The notes under the pieces are model-generated. The model had not been told where the DNA came from. It saw only the letters and a list, made by a program, of their open reading frames with translations, and did no database searches. A program made the translations under genes and the position numbers. This document shows, piece after piece, positions 1 through 6,554 of a stretch of 28,422 bases of DNA. Source of the stretch: CAZOOM01 sp964460795 (GTDB taxonomy: Bacteria > Omnitrophota > Omnitrophia > Omnitrophales > Aquincolibacteriaceae); the NCBI GenBank assembly GCA_964460795.1, contig CAYWRU010000042.1, forward strand, positions 1-28,422, given 5' to 3'. Each line of letters opens with the position of its first letter. Positions within the stretch are counted from its first letter, which is position 1.

Positions 1-24
1 GTCAACGATTCCGTCTTTTACCCG

Positions 25-62
25 TTTCGGTTACCTTTAATTTGAGTCAACGCGAACCGAAA
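25..62. repeat. perfect 8-bp inverted repeat
   Basis: TTTCGGTT at 25-32 and its exact complement AACCGAAA at 55-62 enclose a 22-nt loop. It lies just upstream of the first gene. It could be an operator or the end of an upstream transcript; no U-run follows, so a terminator is not favoured. Confidence 0.3.
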
Positions 63-103
63 AAGAGAAACAGTTTTTGGAGGAGCCAGCCGATAATTCC
101 GTT

Positions 104-424
104 ATGAAATCCATACCGTCCATGATCTGTGGGGTTCTTTTTTTAGGCTCTCTTTTGCTTATGCCTTCCACGGGATGGGCGGGAAATGAAATGAATGTTG
201 CGGGTAATGCCAGTAAAATTCTGCGCGGAACCGTGAAAACAGTTGGGGCAGCTTTTCAAGTGCCCATGGCGATGATGCAGGATTCTTCCCGAGTGATGTT
301 CCCCTTTGGAATTTTGACCGGTGCAATTCGTGGAAGTATTAAAACAGTAGCGGGAACTTTGAATGGGGCGCTTGATATTGCCCAAGGTGCCGCGCCCTAC
401 GCCAAGTACGCTGTTTTCGCCTAG
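104..424 (+). CDS. small secreted protein, TIGR04073-like (exosortase-associated)
   Basis: A 106-residue protein opening with a Sec signal peptide: MKS, a hydrophobic run from about residue 7 to 20, and likely cleavage after GWA-G near residue 25. The mature part has the spacing K-x-x-RG ... P ... PFG...GA.RG ... AGT..G..D, which resembles the small exosortase system-associated family TIGR04073 common in Omnitrophota-like genomes. That match is from memory of the family pattern. No lipobox is seen. An in-frame TTG at 77 lies on a purine-rich stretch, but ATG 104 is preferred because it places the signal peptide at the N-terminus. No exosortase or PEP-CTERM substrate is in the window, so any link to that system is inference. 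The gene stands alone and converges on folK. Confidence 0.6.
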   Translation: MKSIPSMICGVLFLGSLLLMPSTGWAGNEMNVAGNASKILRGTVKTVGAAFQVPMAMMQDSSRVMFPFGILTGAIRGSIKTVAGTLNGALDIAQGAAPYAKYAVFA

Positions 425-435
425 TCGAAAACCAT

Positions 436-478
436 AGTACTGAGCCTGCCCCTCAAATTAATCTTGTCGAAGTACTAG
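436..478. repeat. end-repeat module 1, left copy
   Basis: This 43-nt element begins with AGTACTGAG and ends with GAAGTACTAG. It is matched at 41 of 43 positions by 28117-28159. Read on the minus strand it is a split form of the dispersed CTTCGACAAGCTCAG motif, and a CCTTCGACAGGCTCAGGG relative sits near 5936. Confidence 0.75.
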
Positions 479-499
479 CCTCCTCAGAGACGTATCGTT

Positions 500-654
500 A
501 CAGCAAGAGTACGCCCCGCGGCTTGCCGCGGGGATACCTTGCAGTCCCTGAATCCCGCCTCCGGCGGGATGAAGGATGTGAGATCCCGCCAAAAAACGAC
601 GGGATCAAATTCGCACGGCAAGTTGTATTCCGCGACGTTGCGTGCTCATTTGAC
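500..654. repeat. end-repeat module 2, left copy
   Basis: A 155-nt palindrome-rich repeat whose relative lies at 28232-28422 in the same orientation. It contains two perfect hairpins: CCCCGCGG-cttg-CCGCGGGG (513-532) and TCCCGCC-tcc-GGCGGGA. The shared sequence runs to TGCTCATTTGAC at 654, so its last 9 nt supply the stop codon of folK on the minus strand. The hairpins may also serve as the terminator between the two convergent genes. No coding capacity. Confidence 0.8.
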
Positions 655-1089
655 TTTTTGATAAGAGCGTAATTCCTTGCCAAATTTTTTAGCCATGCCT
701 TTCATCGTCTGACCCGCTGCCTGGATTTTCATCAACGGCGCAATTTCTGCCAGTGGGATGACAACAAACGGATGCTTTTCAAATCCAGGATAAGGTAAAA
801 GATCGATGTCAATGGTCCGTGGGATAAATTTATTTTTTGGATCTCGTTTACGCCCCCATTTATTTTCGATTTTTTTTATTTCTTGTCTCATCCATTTGAG
901 TGTCCGCTTTGATTCCAACACAAGAACACAATTGAGAAATTTTTGTGTGCCCGCTGGGCCAAAGGGCAGCGTTTGATAGATGGAAGAGATCTTCACCACT
1001 CGGGATATTTTACATAGGTCCTGAATGGATTTGGCTAGATAGAACCTTGGACGGATATTCGAGCCCAGACTGAGAAAGTAGAGACTCAT
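646..1089 (-). CDS. folK: 2-amino-4-hydroxy-6-hydroxymethyldihydropteridine pyrophosphokinase
   Basis: FolK (HPPK) transfers pyrophosphate from ATP to 6-hydroxymethyl-7,8-dihydropterin, the step before dihydropteroate synthase in folate synthesis. The 147-residue protein has the N-terminal LSLGSNI motif, Y-x-T-x-P-x-G followed by QKFLNCVL, GR-x-R-D, and the ATP/Mg-binding PRTIDIDLL motif with both aspartates. Length is close to the usual 155-165. It overlaps the upstream folB by 4 nt (ATGA), so the two are almost certainly co-translated. Oddity: the stop codon and last codon lie within the conserved tail of the dispersed repeat at 500-654, so the C-terminus may have been trimmed or remodelled by the repeat. 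Family call is firm. Confidence 0.93.
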   Translation of the reverse strand: MSLYFLSLGSNIRPRFYLAKSIQDLCKISRVVKISSIYQTLPFGPAGTQKFLNCVLVLESKRTLKWMRQEIKKIENKWGRKRDPKNKFIPRTIDIDLLPYPGFEKHPFVVIPLAEIAPLMKIQAAGQTMKGMAKKFGKELRSYQKVK

Positions 1090-1439
1090 CGCCGGCGAAA
1101 AATTTCAATCCCGACATTCTTGGAATGACGGAGCGCTCCGGGCTTGGAAACCCGGAGACGAATCTCGGGCAGTTTAAAAGTTTTGAGCAAAAGAGCCGCG
1201 AGACGTTCTGCCAAGGTTTCGATTAAAAAGAAACGGCTCTTTTGGACATAGTTGAGGATAAATTTTGAAATGCTTTTGTAATCTACTGCGTCTTTAATTT
1301 GATCGGATTTGGCGGCTTTTCGGATATTGGTAGAGATTTCAAGATCAATCAGGATGGTTTGTTTGGTTTTTCGTTCCCAATCAAAAATGCCAATGATGCA
1401 GGGAATTTTTAGACCTTCAATAAAAATTTTATCGCTCAT
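1086..1439 (-). CDS. folB: dihydroneopterin aldolase
   Basis: FolB cleaves 7,8-dihydroneopterin to 6-hydroxymethyl-dihydropterin and glycolaldehyde, supplying the substrate of FolK. The 117-residue length is typical. The start IFIEGLKIPCIIGIFDWER carries the conserved glutamate (E22 in DWER), and the conserved lysine lies in VSKPGAL near residue 99; ETLAERLA is also a family signature. It is the first gene of a folB-folK operon. The ATG is only 6 nt from a good -10 box and has no Shine-Dalgarno (see promoter 1446-1474), so the mRNA is probably leaderless. Some FolB proteins also epimerise dihydroneopterin; sequence alone does not decide this. Confidence 0.93.
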   Translation of the reverse strand: MSDKIFIEGLKIPCIIGIFDWERKTKQTILIDLEISTNIRKAAKSDQIKDAVDYKSISKFILNYVQKSRFFLIETLAERLAALLLKTFKLPEIRLRVSKPGALRHSKNVGIEIFRRR

Positions 1440-1445
1440 GGCGGG

Positions 1446-1474
1446 AGTGTAGCATGACCTCCCAGACCTGTCTA
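1446..1474 (-). promoter_or_regulatory. folB-folK promoter, likely leaderless
   Basis: On the minus strand: -35 TAGACA (1469-1474), 17-nt spacer, extended -10 TGC-TACACT (-10 at 1446-1451), then 6 nt (cccgcc) and the folB ATG. A start about 7 nt past the -10 falls on the ATG itself. It is arranged back-to-back with the promoter at 1517-1545. Confidence 0.65.
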
Positions 1475-1516
1475 TTTTGAAACCTTATCGGTTACGATTT
1501 GGGTTCGGGAGGCTTC

Positions 1517-1545
1517 TGGCCAAAGATCCGAATTCCGACTATCAT
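1517..1545 (+). promoter_or_regulatory. promoter of RNA-modification operon, likely leaderless
   Basis: -35 TGGCCA (1517-1522, 4 of 6 consensus), 17-nt spacer, -10 TATCAT (1540-1545), then 7 nt to ATG 1553. No Shine-Dalgarno is visible before that ATG. Geometry matches the folB and queF promoters. Confidence 0.5.
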
Positions 1546-1552
1546 ATGCTCC

Positions 1553-2611
1553 ATGACAACGACTCTTACACCCGCTCCATCGGAGATCCAAGCGGAAGCT
1601 GCCCGATGCCCGTATTTTGGTCCCTGCGGGGGATGTCTCTATCAGGACCGGACCTATGAATCCGAACTTCAGTATAAAGAATCCGAGCTCCAAAAGTTAT
1701 TTATCAGCGAATTAGGGCGGCTGGATCTTCCCTTCTCTTCAATCGTTCCTTCTCCTAATCCTTATGAATACCGGCACCGGCTGGATCTGACCATGAAAAA
1801 AACCCGCGAGGGTCTGCTCATGGGCTTTCAGCAGGAAGGACGGCGCAATATTATTTCCATTGAGTCCTGTGCCATTTCCCGGCCTGAGGTTTCCGATTTC
1901 ATCCCTGAACTTATCCGGCAAGCGACGGCTCGCTGGCCGGAAGGATACCGAACCGCAAATTTGGTGGTGAAGACCTGCGATGATCACCGGGTGGTGTGGG
2001 GAGGAATCGGACGACGCTCGCTCGAACTGCCGGAACAGGATTATTTATGGACTGAAATCCACGGACGAAAGATCTATTACTCGCTCGACACTTTTTTTCA
2101 GGCCAACCTCGGAATTCTGCCCCGGGTCATGGATCAAATAAAATCACTCGTGACTTTGGATGCGCAGACTGTTTTTTTGGATCTTTATGCCGGCGTTGGA
2201 CTTTTTGGAATTTATTTTGCTGATCAAGTGGGCGCCGTCCATTTTATTGAAGACTGTGTGAGCTCGCTCAAACTTCTGTCCTTTAATATCCGGCAGCATC
2301 ATTTAAAGAATGCCGGCGTGCATCCAGGAAAGGCAGAAGAGGTGTTGCCTCGGCTGCTTCAGGAGTCTCCGGGCCTTCGCAAAGTGGCTATCGTGGATCC
2401 TCCGCGCCGCGGACTTCATGCCACTGCCTGTCAGGCGTTGGCGGATTCCCGTGTCTTGGATCATCTTCTTTATCTTTCTTGCAATCCGGAATCACTCGTC
2501 CGGGATCTTAAAATTTTTCTTCAGGCTGGATGGAAAATCGAACATATTGTTCCCTTTGATTTTTTTCCGCGTACCCGCCACCTTGAAACTCTGGTTTCGA
2601 TCAGGCCATGA
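1553..2611 (+). CDS. RlmD/TrmA-family 23S rRNA or tRNA (uracil-5-)-methyltransferase
   Basis: A SAM-dependent RNA m5U methyltransferase of 352 residues. The N-terminus carries the RlmD-type Fe-S ligand motif C19-P-Y-F-G-P-C25-GGC28, with the fourth cysteine in IESC. The C-terminal Rossmann domain shows LDLYAGVGLFG (SAM binding), VDPPRRG, the catalytic cysteine in LSCNP and the general-base glutamate in LETLVSI. The N-terminal TRAM domain of E. coli RlmD is missing, which explains the shorter length and leaves the target uridine (23S U1939, U747 or tRNA U54) undecided. ATG 1553 is chosen because it lies 7 nt past a -10 box; upstream in-frame codons would lie inside the promoter. First gene of a four-gene operon, overlapping trmB by ATGA. 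Confidence 0.85.
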   Translation: MTTTLTPAPSEIQAEAARCPYFGPCGGCLYQDRTYESELQYKESELQKLFISELGRLDLPFSSIVPSPNPYEYRHRLDLTMKKTREGLLMGFQQEGRRNIISIESCAISRPEVSDFIPELIRQATARWPEGYRTANLVVKTCDDHRVVWGGIGRRSLELPEQDYLWTEIHGRKIYYSLDTFFQANLGILPRVMDQIKSLVTLDAQTVFLDLYAGVGLFGIYFADQVGAVHFIEDCVSSLKLLSFNIRQHHLKNAGVHPGKAEEVLPRLLQESPGLRKVAIVDPPRRGLHATACQALADSRVLDHLLYLSCNPESLVRDLKIFLQAGWKIEHIVPFDFFPRTRHLETLVSIRP

Positions 2612-3273
2612 ACAGCGAACAAACCTTAGAAATGTCTTTGAGCGAAAGTTTTTTAGAGGGGCAATCTGATCGTCCAAAATCCGGATATCGTCCGGCGGGG
2701 ACTGGCGCTCTCCAGGGGCCGGTTGACTTCCAAAAAATGTTCGGCAATGACCATCCGGTGGAACTTGAGATCGGATGCGGGAAAGGGAAGTTTCTTTTTG
2801 AGCGCGCGGCCGCAAATCCAAATATTAATTTTGTGGGACTCGACTGGTCTCGCAAATGGCTGGAAAAGGGTGTGATTTTTTCGACGAAAAATTCGCTTCA
2901 GAACATCCGGTTCTTTTGGATCCGGGCCGGAGAATTTCTCAATCAAGTAAGCCCTGGAAACCTCGCTGTGCTTCATATTTATTTCCCGGATCCCTGGCCT
3001 AAGCGCCGGCATGAGGCTCGAAGGCTCATTCAGACGGAATTTTTGGAGCATGTTTGGACGCTGCTCGAGTCTCAAGGAAAGGTCGAGATTGCGACCGACT
3101 ATGTCGATTACTTTAGATGGATGAAACGGGTGGTCCAGGAGTCAACGGTTTGCTGGTCCGGTCTTCGTCTCTCAAAGAATGAGCGGATTTTCTCGCGGAA
3201 ACATCAAACTCACTACGAAATGAAATTCACCGGAGAAGGCCGCGACCGGTTTTATATGGAGCTTCAAAAATGA
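2608..3273 (+). CDS. trmB: tRNA (guanine-N7-)-methyltransferase
   Basis: TrmB forms m7G at position 46 of the tRNA variable loop using SAM. The 221-residue protein has the SAM-binding motif VELEIGCGKGKFLFE, followed by FVGLDWS, the family signature YFPDPWPKRRHEARRLIQ, and the C-terminal T.YE.KF.GEGR segment. The first 45 residues before the methyltransferase fold are variable, as is usual. It overlaps its neighbours on both sides by 4 nt (ATGA), so translation is probably coupled to the preceding methyltransferase and the following pseudouridine synthase. This groups three RNA-modification enzymes in one transcript. Confidence 0.92.
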   Translation: MNSEQTLEMSLSESFLEGQSDRPKSGYRPAGTGALQGPVDFQKMFGNDHPVELEIGCGKGKFLFERAAANPNINFVGLDWSRKWLEKGVIFSTKNSLQNIRFFWIRAGEFLNQVSPGNLAVLHIYFPDPWPKRRHEARRLIQTEFLEHVWTLLESQGKVEIATDYVDYFRWMKRVVQESTVCWSGLRLSKNERIFSRKHQTHYEMKFTGEGRDRFYMELQK

Positions 3274-4097
3274 TGCGTTTAGCAAGGGCCCTGGCGCTTG
3301 CGGGGATTGGGTCCCGAAGAAAATGTGAAGAGCATATCCGAAACGGAGCGGTGTCCGTGAACGGCGAGGTCGTTCAGGAGATGGGCACTCAGGTGGATCC
3401 GGAAATGGACGCGCTGGCTTTTCGCGGCAAATCCCTGCGTTTTGAAAAATTTGTTTACTACCTTCTTTTTAAGCCCGAAGGATATACCACGACGGCTGAA
3501 GACTCTCACGCCAAACATACGGTGTATGAACTTTTGCCGCCGCAACTCATCCCAGGATCCCGTCAGCCGAAACAAGGGCGGATCCGGGTCTTTCCTGTCG
3601 GACGGCTTGACCGCAATAGTTCAGGACTTCTTTTATTTACAAATGACGGTGATTTTGCGCATGAACTGACGCATCCCAGTTTTGGAATTGAAAAATGGTA
3701 TGAAGTGCGGCTGGATCGGGCTATGGATTCCCGGGATTCAAAAAAACTTTTGGAGGGCGTGCGTCTTGAAGACGGTCCGGCGCGCGCTGAGAAAATTAAG
3801 ATGCTTTCGCGCCGCGTCTGCTGTCTCATGATTCGGGAAGGGCGTAAGCGCGAAGTGCGGCGTATGTTAGAGGCTATTGGATATAAAGTCGTGCGTCTTT
3901 GCCGGATCTCTTTCGGGCCTTTTCGGTTGGGGCATTTGCGTCCCGGGGCTGGAAGGTTTATTGGAAAAGATGAAATTGGAGCCATCAAGCGATCCCTGGC
4001 TGGTATTCATGGCGGAACGAAATCTCGTGTGAAGAAAATTGAGAACGATCCAGCGCCTCTTAGTTCAGCTGACGAAGATGCCGATAATCCCTTATGA
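3270..4097 (+). CDS. RluB/RsuA-family pseudouridine synthase
   Basis: Converts a uridine in rRNA to pseudouridine (RluB: 23S U2605; RsuA: 16S U516). The 275-residue protein has an N-terminal S4 RNA-binding domain (about residues 1-60: RLARALALAGIGSRRKCEE, AVSVNG), then the synthase core with the catalytic aspartate in GRLDRNSSGLLLFTNDG. The downstream motifs IREGRKREVRRMLEAIGY and V..L.RI.FGP..LG are both typical of the RsuA/RluB group. The last 40 residues are polar and low-complexity, like RluB tails. Start and stop overlap neighbours by ATGA. Assignment to RluB rather than RsuA or RluE/F is inference from the S4 domain and the tail. Confidence 0.87.
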   Translation: MMRLARALALAGIGSRRKCEEHIRNGAVSVNGEVVQEMGTQVDPEMDALAFRGKSLRFEKFVYYLLFKPEGYTTTAEDSHAKHTVYELLPPQLIPGSRQPKQGRIRVFPVGRLDRNSSGLLLFTNDGDFAHELTHPSFGIEKWYEVRLDRAMDSRDSKKLLEGVRLEDGPARAEKIKMLSRRVCCLMIREGRKREVRRMLEAIGYKVVRLCRISFGPFRLGHLRPGAGRFIGKDEIGAIKRSLAGIHGGTKSRVKKIENDPAPLSSADEDADNPL

Positions 4098-5209
4098 TGA
4101 AGCGAATTTTCCTTGGGATCCTTTTTGCGGGCCTGATTCTGTCCTCTTGCGCTAAAAAATCGAAAGAGCTTCTAGTCGCTCCCAAATTTCCATCCAAGGC
4201 TATTTGGCTACAAGGGAAGCCTGCGCCCGCTAATTTTTATGCCGACAAAGTCACGCTCATCTATTTTTGGGATTACACCTGCCTGAACTGTCTCCGGGAT
4301 CTTGTCTATTTGCGGGAATGGGAGCGGCTCTATCACGCTCATGGATTTCAAATTGTCTTGATCCATTCTCCGGAATTTAAATTTGCCGCCAAAAAAGAAA
4401 ATGTGGAAAGAGCGCTTTCCTATTATGGAATTTCCTATCCGGTTATTTTAGATAATGATTTCAGTCTTTGGAAGGCCTACCAGGTTTATTCTTGGCCAAC
4501 CAAAATTCTCATTAATCCGCAGGGACGCATCATGCGCACAGAAATAGGGGAAGGCCGCTACTTGGATTTTGAAAAAAGTATTCGAGCTCAAATTGAGCGC
4601 ATGGATCCCTTAGTCCATCTCCCGGATCCTGCATTTTCCGGCGAACCTTATACCTATGAAGATGACGCGTGCGGTTCTATGTCGGGAGACACTTATATGG
4701 GGTATGACAGGGCGAATTGGCTGGGGGCCTCCATTGCGAATCGGGAATGGACAAAGCCGGAAAAGACAACGGTATTCCGGGACCGCGGCGACCGGGTCCC
4801 AAGAGGATTTTTTCTGCATGGACTTTGGACCAATCAAGAAGATGCCTTTCGTCATGCGCGAACCACGAATGAGTTGAATGACTATTTGGGCCTTCTTTAT
4901 CGCGGGACGCAGGTTTATGCTGTTCTGAGTCAGGATGATTCGAAAAAAGAGACTCCGGTTTATGTGACCCGTAACGGAGAGCCGGTGCCTGAGGCCTTTC
5001 GGGGGAGAGACCTTGTGGTGGATCCGGAGGGAAAAACTTATGTTCCGCTCCGCGAGTCTCGTTTGTATCAGTTGATTTTGAATGAAGAGGACGGAGAGCA
5101 TGAGATCAAGCTGTGGCCCCGGTCCGAAGGCGTTTCAATTAATACCTTTTCTTTTGCCAATCGATGCCTGAGCCGTGTTGATCTTCAAACTTCATCGGCG
5201 TCCTCCTGA
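4094..5209 (+). CDS. thioredoxin-fold lipoprotein with DipZ-type C-terminal domain
   Basis: A 371-residue envelope protein. Residues 1-19 form a lipoprotein signal peptide with lipobox LSSC (Cys19). Residues 30-175 are a TlpA/DipZ-like thioredoxin domain with the redox motif FWDYTCLNCLRDL (CxxC), HSPEF, and YPV.LDNDFSLWKAY...WPT. Residues 195-365 match the beta-rich Trx-like C-terminal domain of DipZ proteins: DTYMGYDRA, GLWT, VYVTRNGEPVPE, G-x-D-x-x-V-D, ESRLYQLI. DipZ normally begins with a CcdA/DsbD membrane domain; here that is replaced by a lipid anchor, so electrons must come from a separate DsbD/CcdA-like partner. Likely role: reductant or isomerase for periplasmic thiols. Start is ATG 4094 or 4097 in ATGATGA, overlapping the previous stop. 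Confidence 0.8.
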   Translation: MMKRIFLGILFAGLILSSCAKKSKELLVAPKFPSKAIWLQGKPAPANFYADKVTLIYFWDYTCLNCLRDLVYLREWERLYHAHGFQIVLIHSPEFKFAAKKENVERALSYYGISYPVILDNDFSLWKAYQVYSWPTKILINPQGRIMRTEIGEGRYLDFEKSIRAQIERMDPLVHLPDPAFSGEPYTYEDDACGSMSGDTYMGYDRANWLGASIANREWTKPEKTTVFRDRGDRVPRGFFLHGLWTNQEDAFRHARTTNELNDYLGLLYRGTQVYAVLSQDDSKKETPVYVTRNGEPVPEAFRGRDLVVDPEGKTYVPLRESRLYQLILNEEDGEHEIKLWPRSEGVSINTFSFANRCLSRVDLQTSSASS

Positions 5210-5226
5210 AAAAGGATTCCCCGCAA

Positions 5227-5505
5227 TCATTTTTGCCGCGGGTGCAATTTCCGGCGTTTTGGGTCATAGAGCCAGTAAAGATATTCTTCTTCATTTTCTC
5301 CCACCATCACATGATGGCCGGCAATTTTAAAAGCCGAGAGCGGATGAATGTGGTCTGCGCGAATTCCCATGTCCTTTAAATACTGGATCAGATATTTTCT
5401 TTCCTCCCCGTCCATGGAAGATCGTATTTCCAGGAAATCATTCAAAACATCTTCCCAGATCTCATCGCCTCCCTGCGATGCGTCTAAAGTTGTAGATCGA
5501 GTCAT
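5227..5505 (-). CDS. hypothetical protein, 92 residues
   Basis: Not recognised. A soluble, charged 92-residue protein with no signal peptide or membrane segment. Residues 15-50 are acidic and probably helical (EIWEDVLNDFLEIRSSMDG, ERKYLIQYLKDMG). Residues 50-92 contain several histidines and aromatic residues (ADHIHPL, AGHHVMVGEN, YLYWLYDPKRRK). Its reality is supported by a good Shine-Dalgarno: GGAG lies 7 nt before the ATG on the minus strand. It converges with the thioredoxin lipoprotein gene, 17 nt apart; a CCCGC/GCGGG inverted repeat overlapping its 3' end may end both transcripts. Confidence 0.6.
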   Translation of the reverse strand: MTRSTTLDASQGGDEIWEDVLNDFLEIRSSMDGEERKYLIQYLKDMGIRADHIHPLSAFKIAGHHVMVGENEEEYLYWLYDPKRRKLHPRQK

Positions 5506-5688
5506 TTTAATTCTCCTTTCGAATGTACTGATCCAAAGTTACCCGATGAAGAAAGAATCGAAAAGGGCGGAAACTAAAATAGGAGAAAAGCATCTACTAA
5601 AAAAAGATTTATAAACATTTAATAGTAGATCTCTGCCAACAATTCAAATATCCTTCTAGCAGGAACTAGCTTGGAAGTAAGTCTTTAT

Positions 5689-5890
5689 GCACCCACCTGG
5701 AAGCGCCTTATGGCGTTATGGTGTCTCTCAGGGACGGCGTTCTCTAACACTCGACATAACAATGAGATGCGCAAGAACTGTCTGGGGGTGCCTACCACTT
5801 GATGCAGTGACTCCGAAAACCATTTTCCGCTCAGACACGCTCGTCCCCAAGGGACTCGCAACTCGCGGAGAAAAGGTTTTCTGCGTCACT
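5689..5890. ncRNA. candidate structured RNA (strand undetermined)
   Basis: Two adjacent foldable units occupy a 640-nt space without a convincing protein gene. Unit 1: GCACCC (5689-5694) pairs with GGGTGC (5786-5791) and closes two inner hairpins, AGCGCC-ttat-GGCGTT (5702-5717) and GAC..GTTCT (5733-5743) with AGAAC.GTC (5774-5782). This makes a three-way junction. Unit 2: an 85-nt hairpin whose 16-nt outer arms (5806-5821 and 5875-5890) match at 14 positions. An inner stem ATTTTCCGC/GCGGAGAAAA follows, and a GTCCC-caa-GGGAC hairpin sits in the apical loop. I do not recognise 6S, tmRNA, RNase P, SRP or a known riboswitch. It could instead be a palindromic mobile repeat. Confidence 0.35.
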
Positions 5891-5930
5891 TTGTCCAGAT
5901 CATAGGTTGCTTAAAGAGGGAGATTCTCCG

Positions 5931-6051
5931 GCGAGCCCTTCGACAGGCTCAGGGTTGTCCCGAGCCCATTCGGCGTTGCTCAGGGTGGTGAGCAAAAGTC
6001 GAACCACGAAGTCGAGGGATTCCGAGCCTGTCTGCCGGTAGGCGAGGATTG
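5931..6051. repeat. palindromic dispersed repeats upstream of queF
   Basis: CCCTTCGAC (5936-5944) can pair with GTCGAGGG (6011-6018), and CTTCGACAGGCTCAGGG is a widespread intergenic motif. It is followed at about 6023-6051 by a second palindrome, GCCTGTCTGCCGGTAGGCGAGG. The first is related to module 1 at 436-478. The rest of 5506-6137 holds no supportable protein gene. Confidence 0.55.
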
Positions 6052-6137
6052 TTTGAGCGGGAAAGAGTGCCCTGAGTAACTGTATGAGCTGGGAGGCGCA
6101 CCGTCTCTGGGGATAGGTGGCTGGCGCTTTGAGGTTC

Positions 6138-6146
6138 TGCTATAAT
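6138..6146 (+). promoter_or_regulatory. queF extended -10 promoter, likely leaderless
   Basis: TGC-TATAAT (6138-6146) is a perfect extended -10. Six nucleotides (ccgcgc) separate it from ATG 6153, and no Shine-Dalgarno lies between. No good -35 is found at 17 nt, as is common for extended -10 promoters. Confidence 0.65.
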
Positions 6147-6152
6147 CCGCGC

Positions 6153-6524
6153 ATGCCTAGTCAACCAAGCCGAAAATTGGAAGTTTTTCCCAGCCCATAT
6201 CCCAAGCGAGATTTTGAAATCCGCATGGAATGTCCAGAATTTACCTGTCTTTGCCCGCGGACCGGCCAGCCGGATTTTGCTACGATCCGTATTACTTACA
6301 TCCCGGACCGCCTTTGCGTAGAACTCAAAAGCCTCAAGCTCTATCTGTGGAGTTTCCGCAACGAAGGCGCTTTTCATGAGAAAGTGACGAATGAAATTTT
6401 GGACGACCTTGTGACCGCAGTCCGGCCCCGGTGGATGGAAGTAGAAGGCGATTTTAAAGTCCGGGGCGGAATTCATACGGTGATCAAAGCCGTTCATAAA
6501 GCGCGCGGTTTCAAGAAGTCATAA
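6153..6524 (+). CDS. queF: NADPH-dependent 7-cyano-7-deazaguanine (preQ0) reductase
   Basis: QueF reduces the nitrile of preQ0 to the amine of preQ1 for queuosine tRNA modification. The 123-residue length marks the short, unimodular (YkvM-type) form. The catalytic pair is in CLCPRTGQPDF: Cys34 forms the thioimide and Asp41 lies 7 residues on. VELKSLKLYLWSFRNEGAFHE, containing the family motif E-[S/L]-K-[S/A]-x-K-[L/Y]-[Y/F/W], and VEGDFKVRGGI follow as in the family. ATG 6153 is chosen over an upstream in-frame start because it lies 6 nt past the -10 box and begins at the family's usual N-terminus. The deacylase gene follows after 30 nt and may be co-transcribed. Other queuosine genes are not in the window. 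Confidence 0.93.
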   Translation: MPSQPSRKLEVFPSPYPKRDFEIRMECPEFTCLCPRTGQPDFATIRITYIPDRLCVELKSLKLYLWSFRNEGAFHEKVTNEILDDLVTAVRPRWMEVEGDFKVRGGIHTVIKAVHKARGFKKS

Positions 6525-6554
6525 TCACATTTGACCCATCTTTTAAGAAGAAAC

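Noticed and set aside
1472..1693. small frames on both strands across the start of the RNA-methyltransferase gene
   Set aside because: They are shadows of the promoter and the Fe-S cysteine region of the methyltransferase.
5689..5890. 6S RNA on either strand
   Set aside because: A GUCCCUGAG-like stretch on the minus strand is suggestive, but the fold is a three-way junction plus separate hairpin, not the single long rod with a central bubble.
5687..5905. 72-codon frame over the structured region
   Set aside because: No ribosome site, no recognisable protein pattern, and the DNA is better explained by the hairpins it spans.
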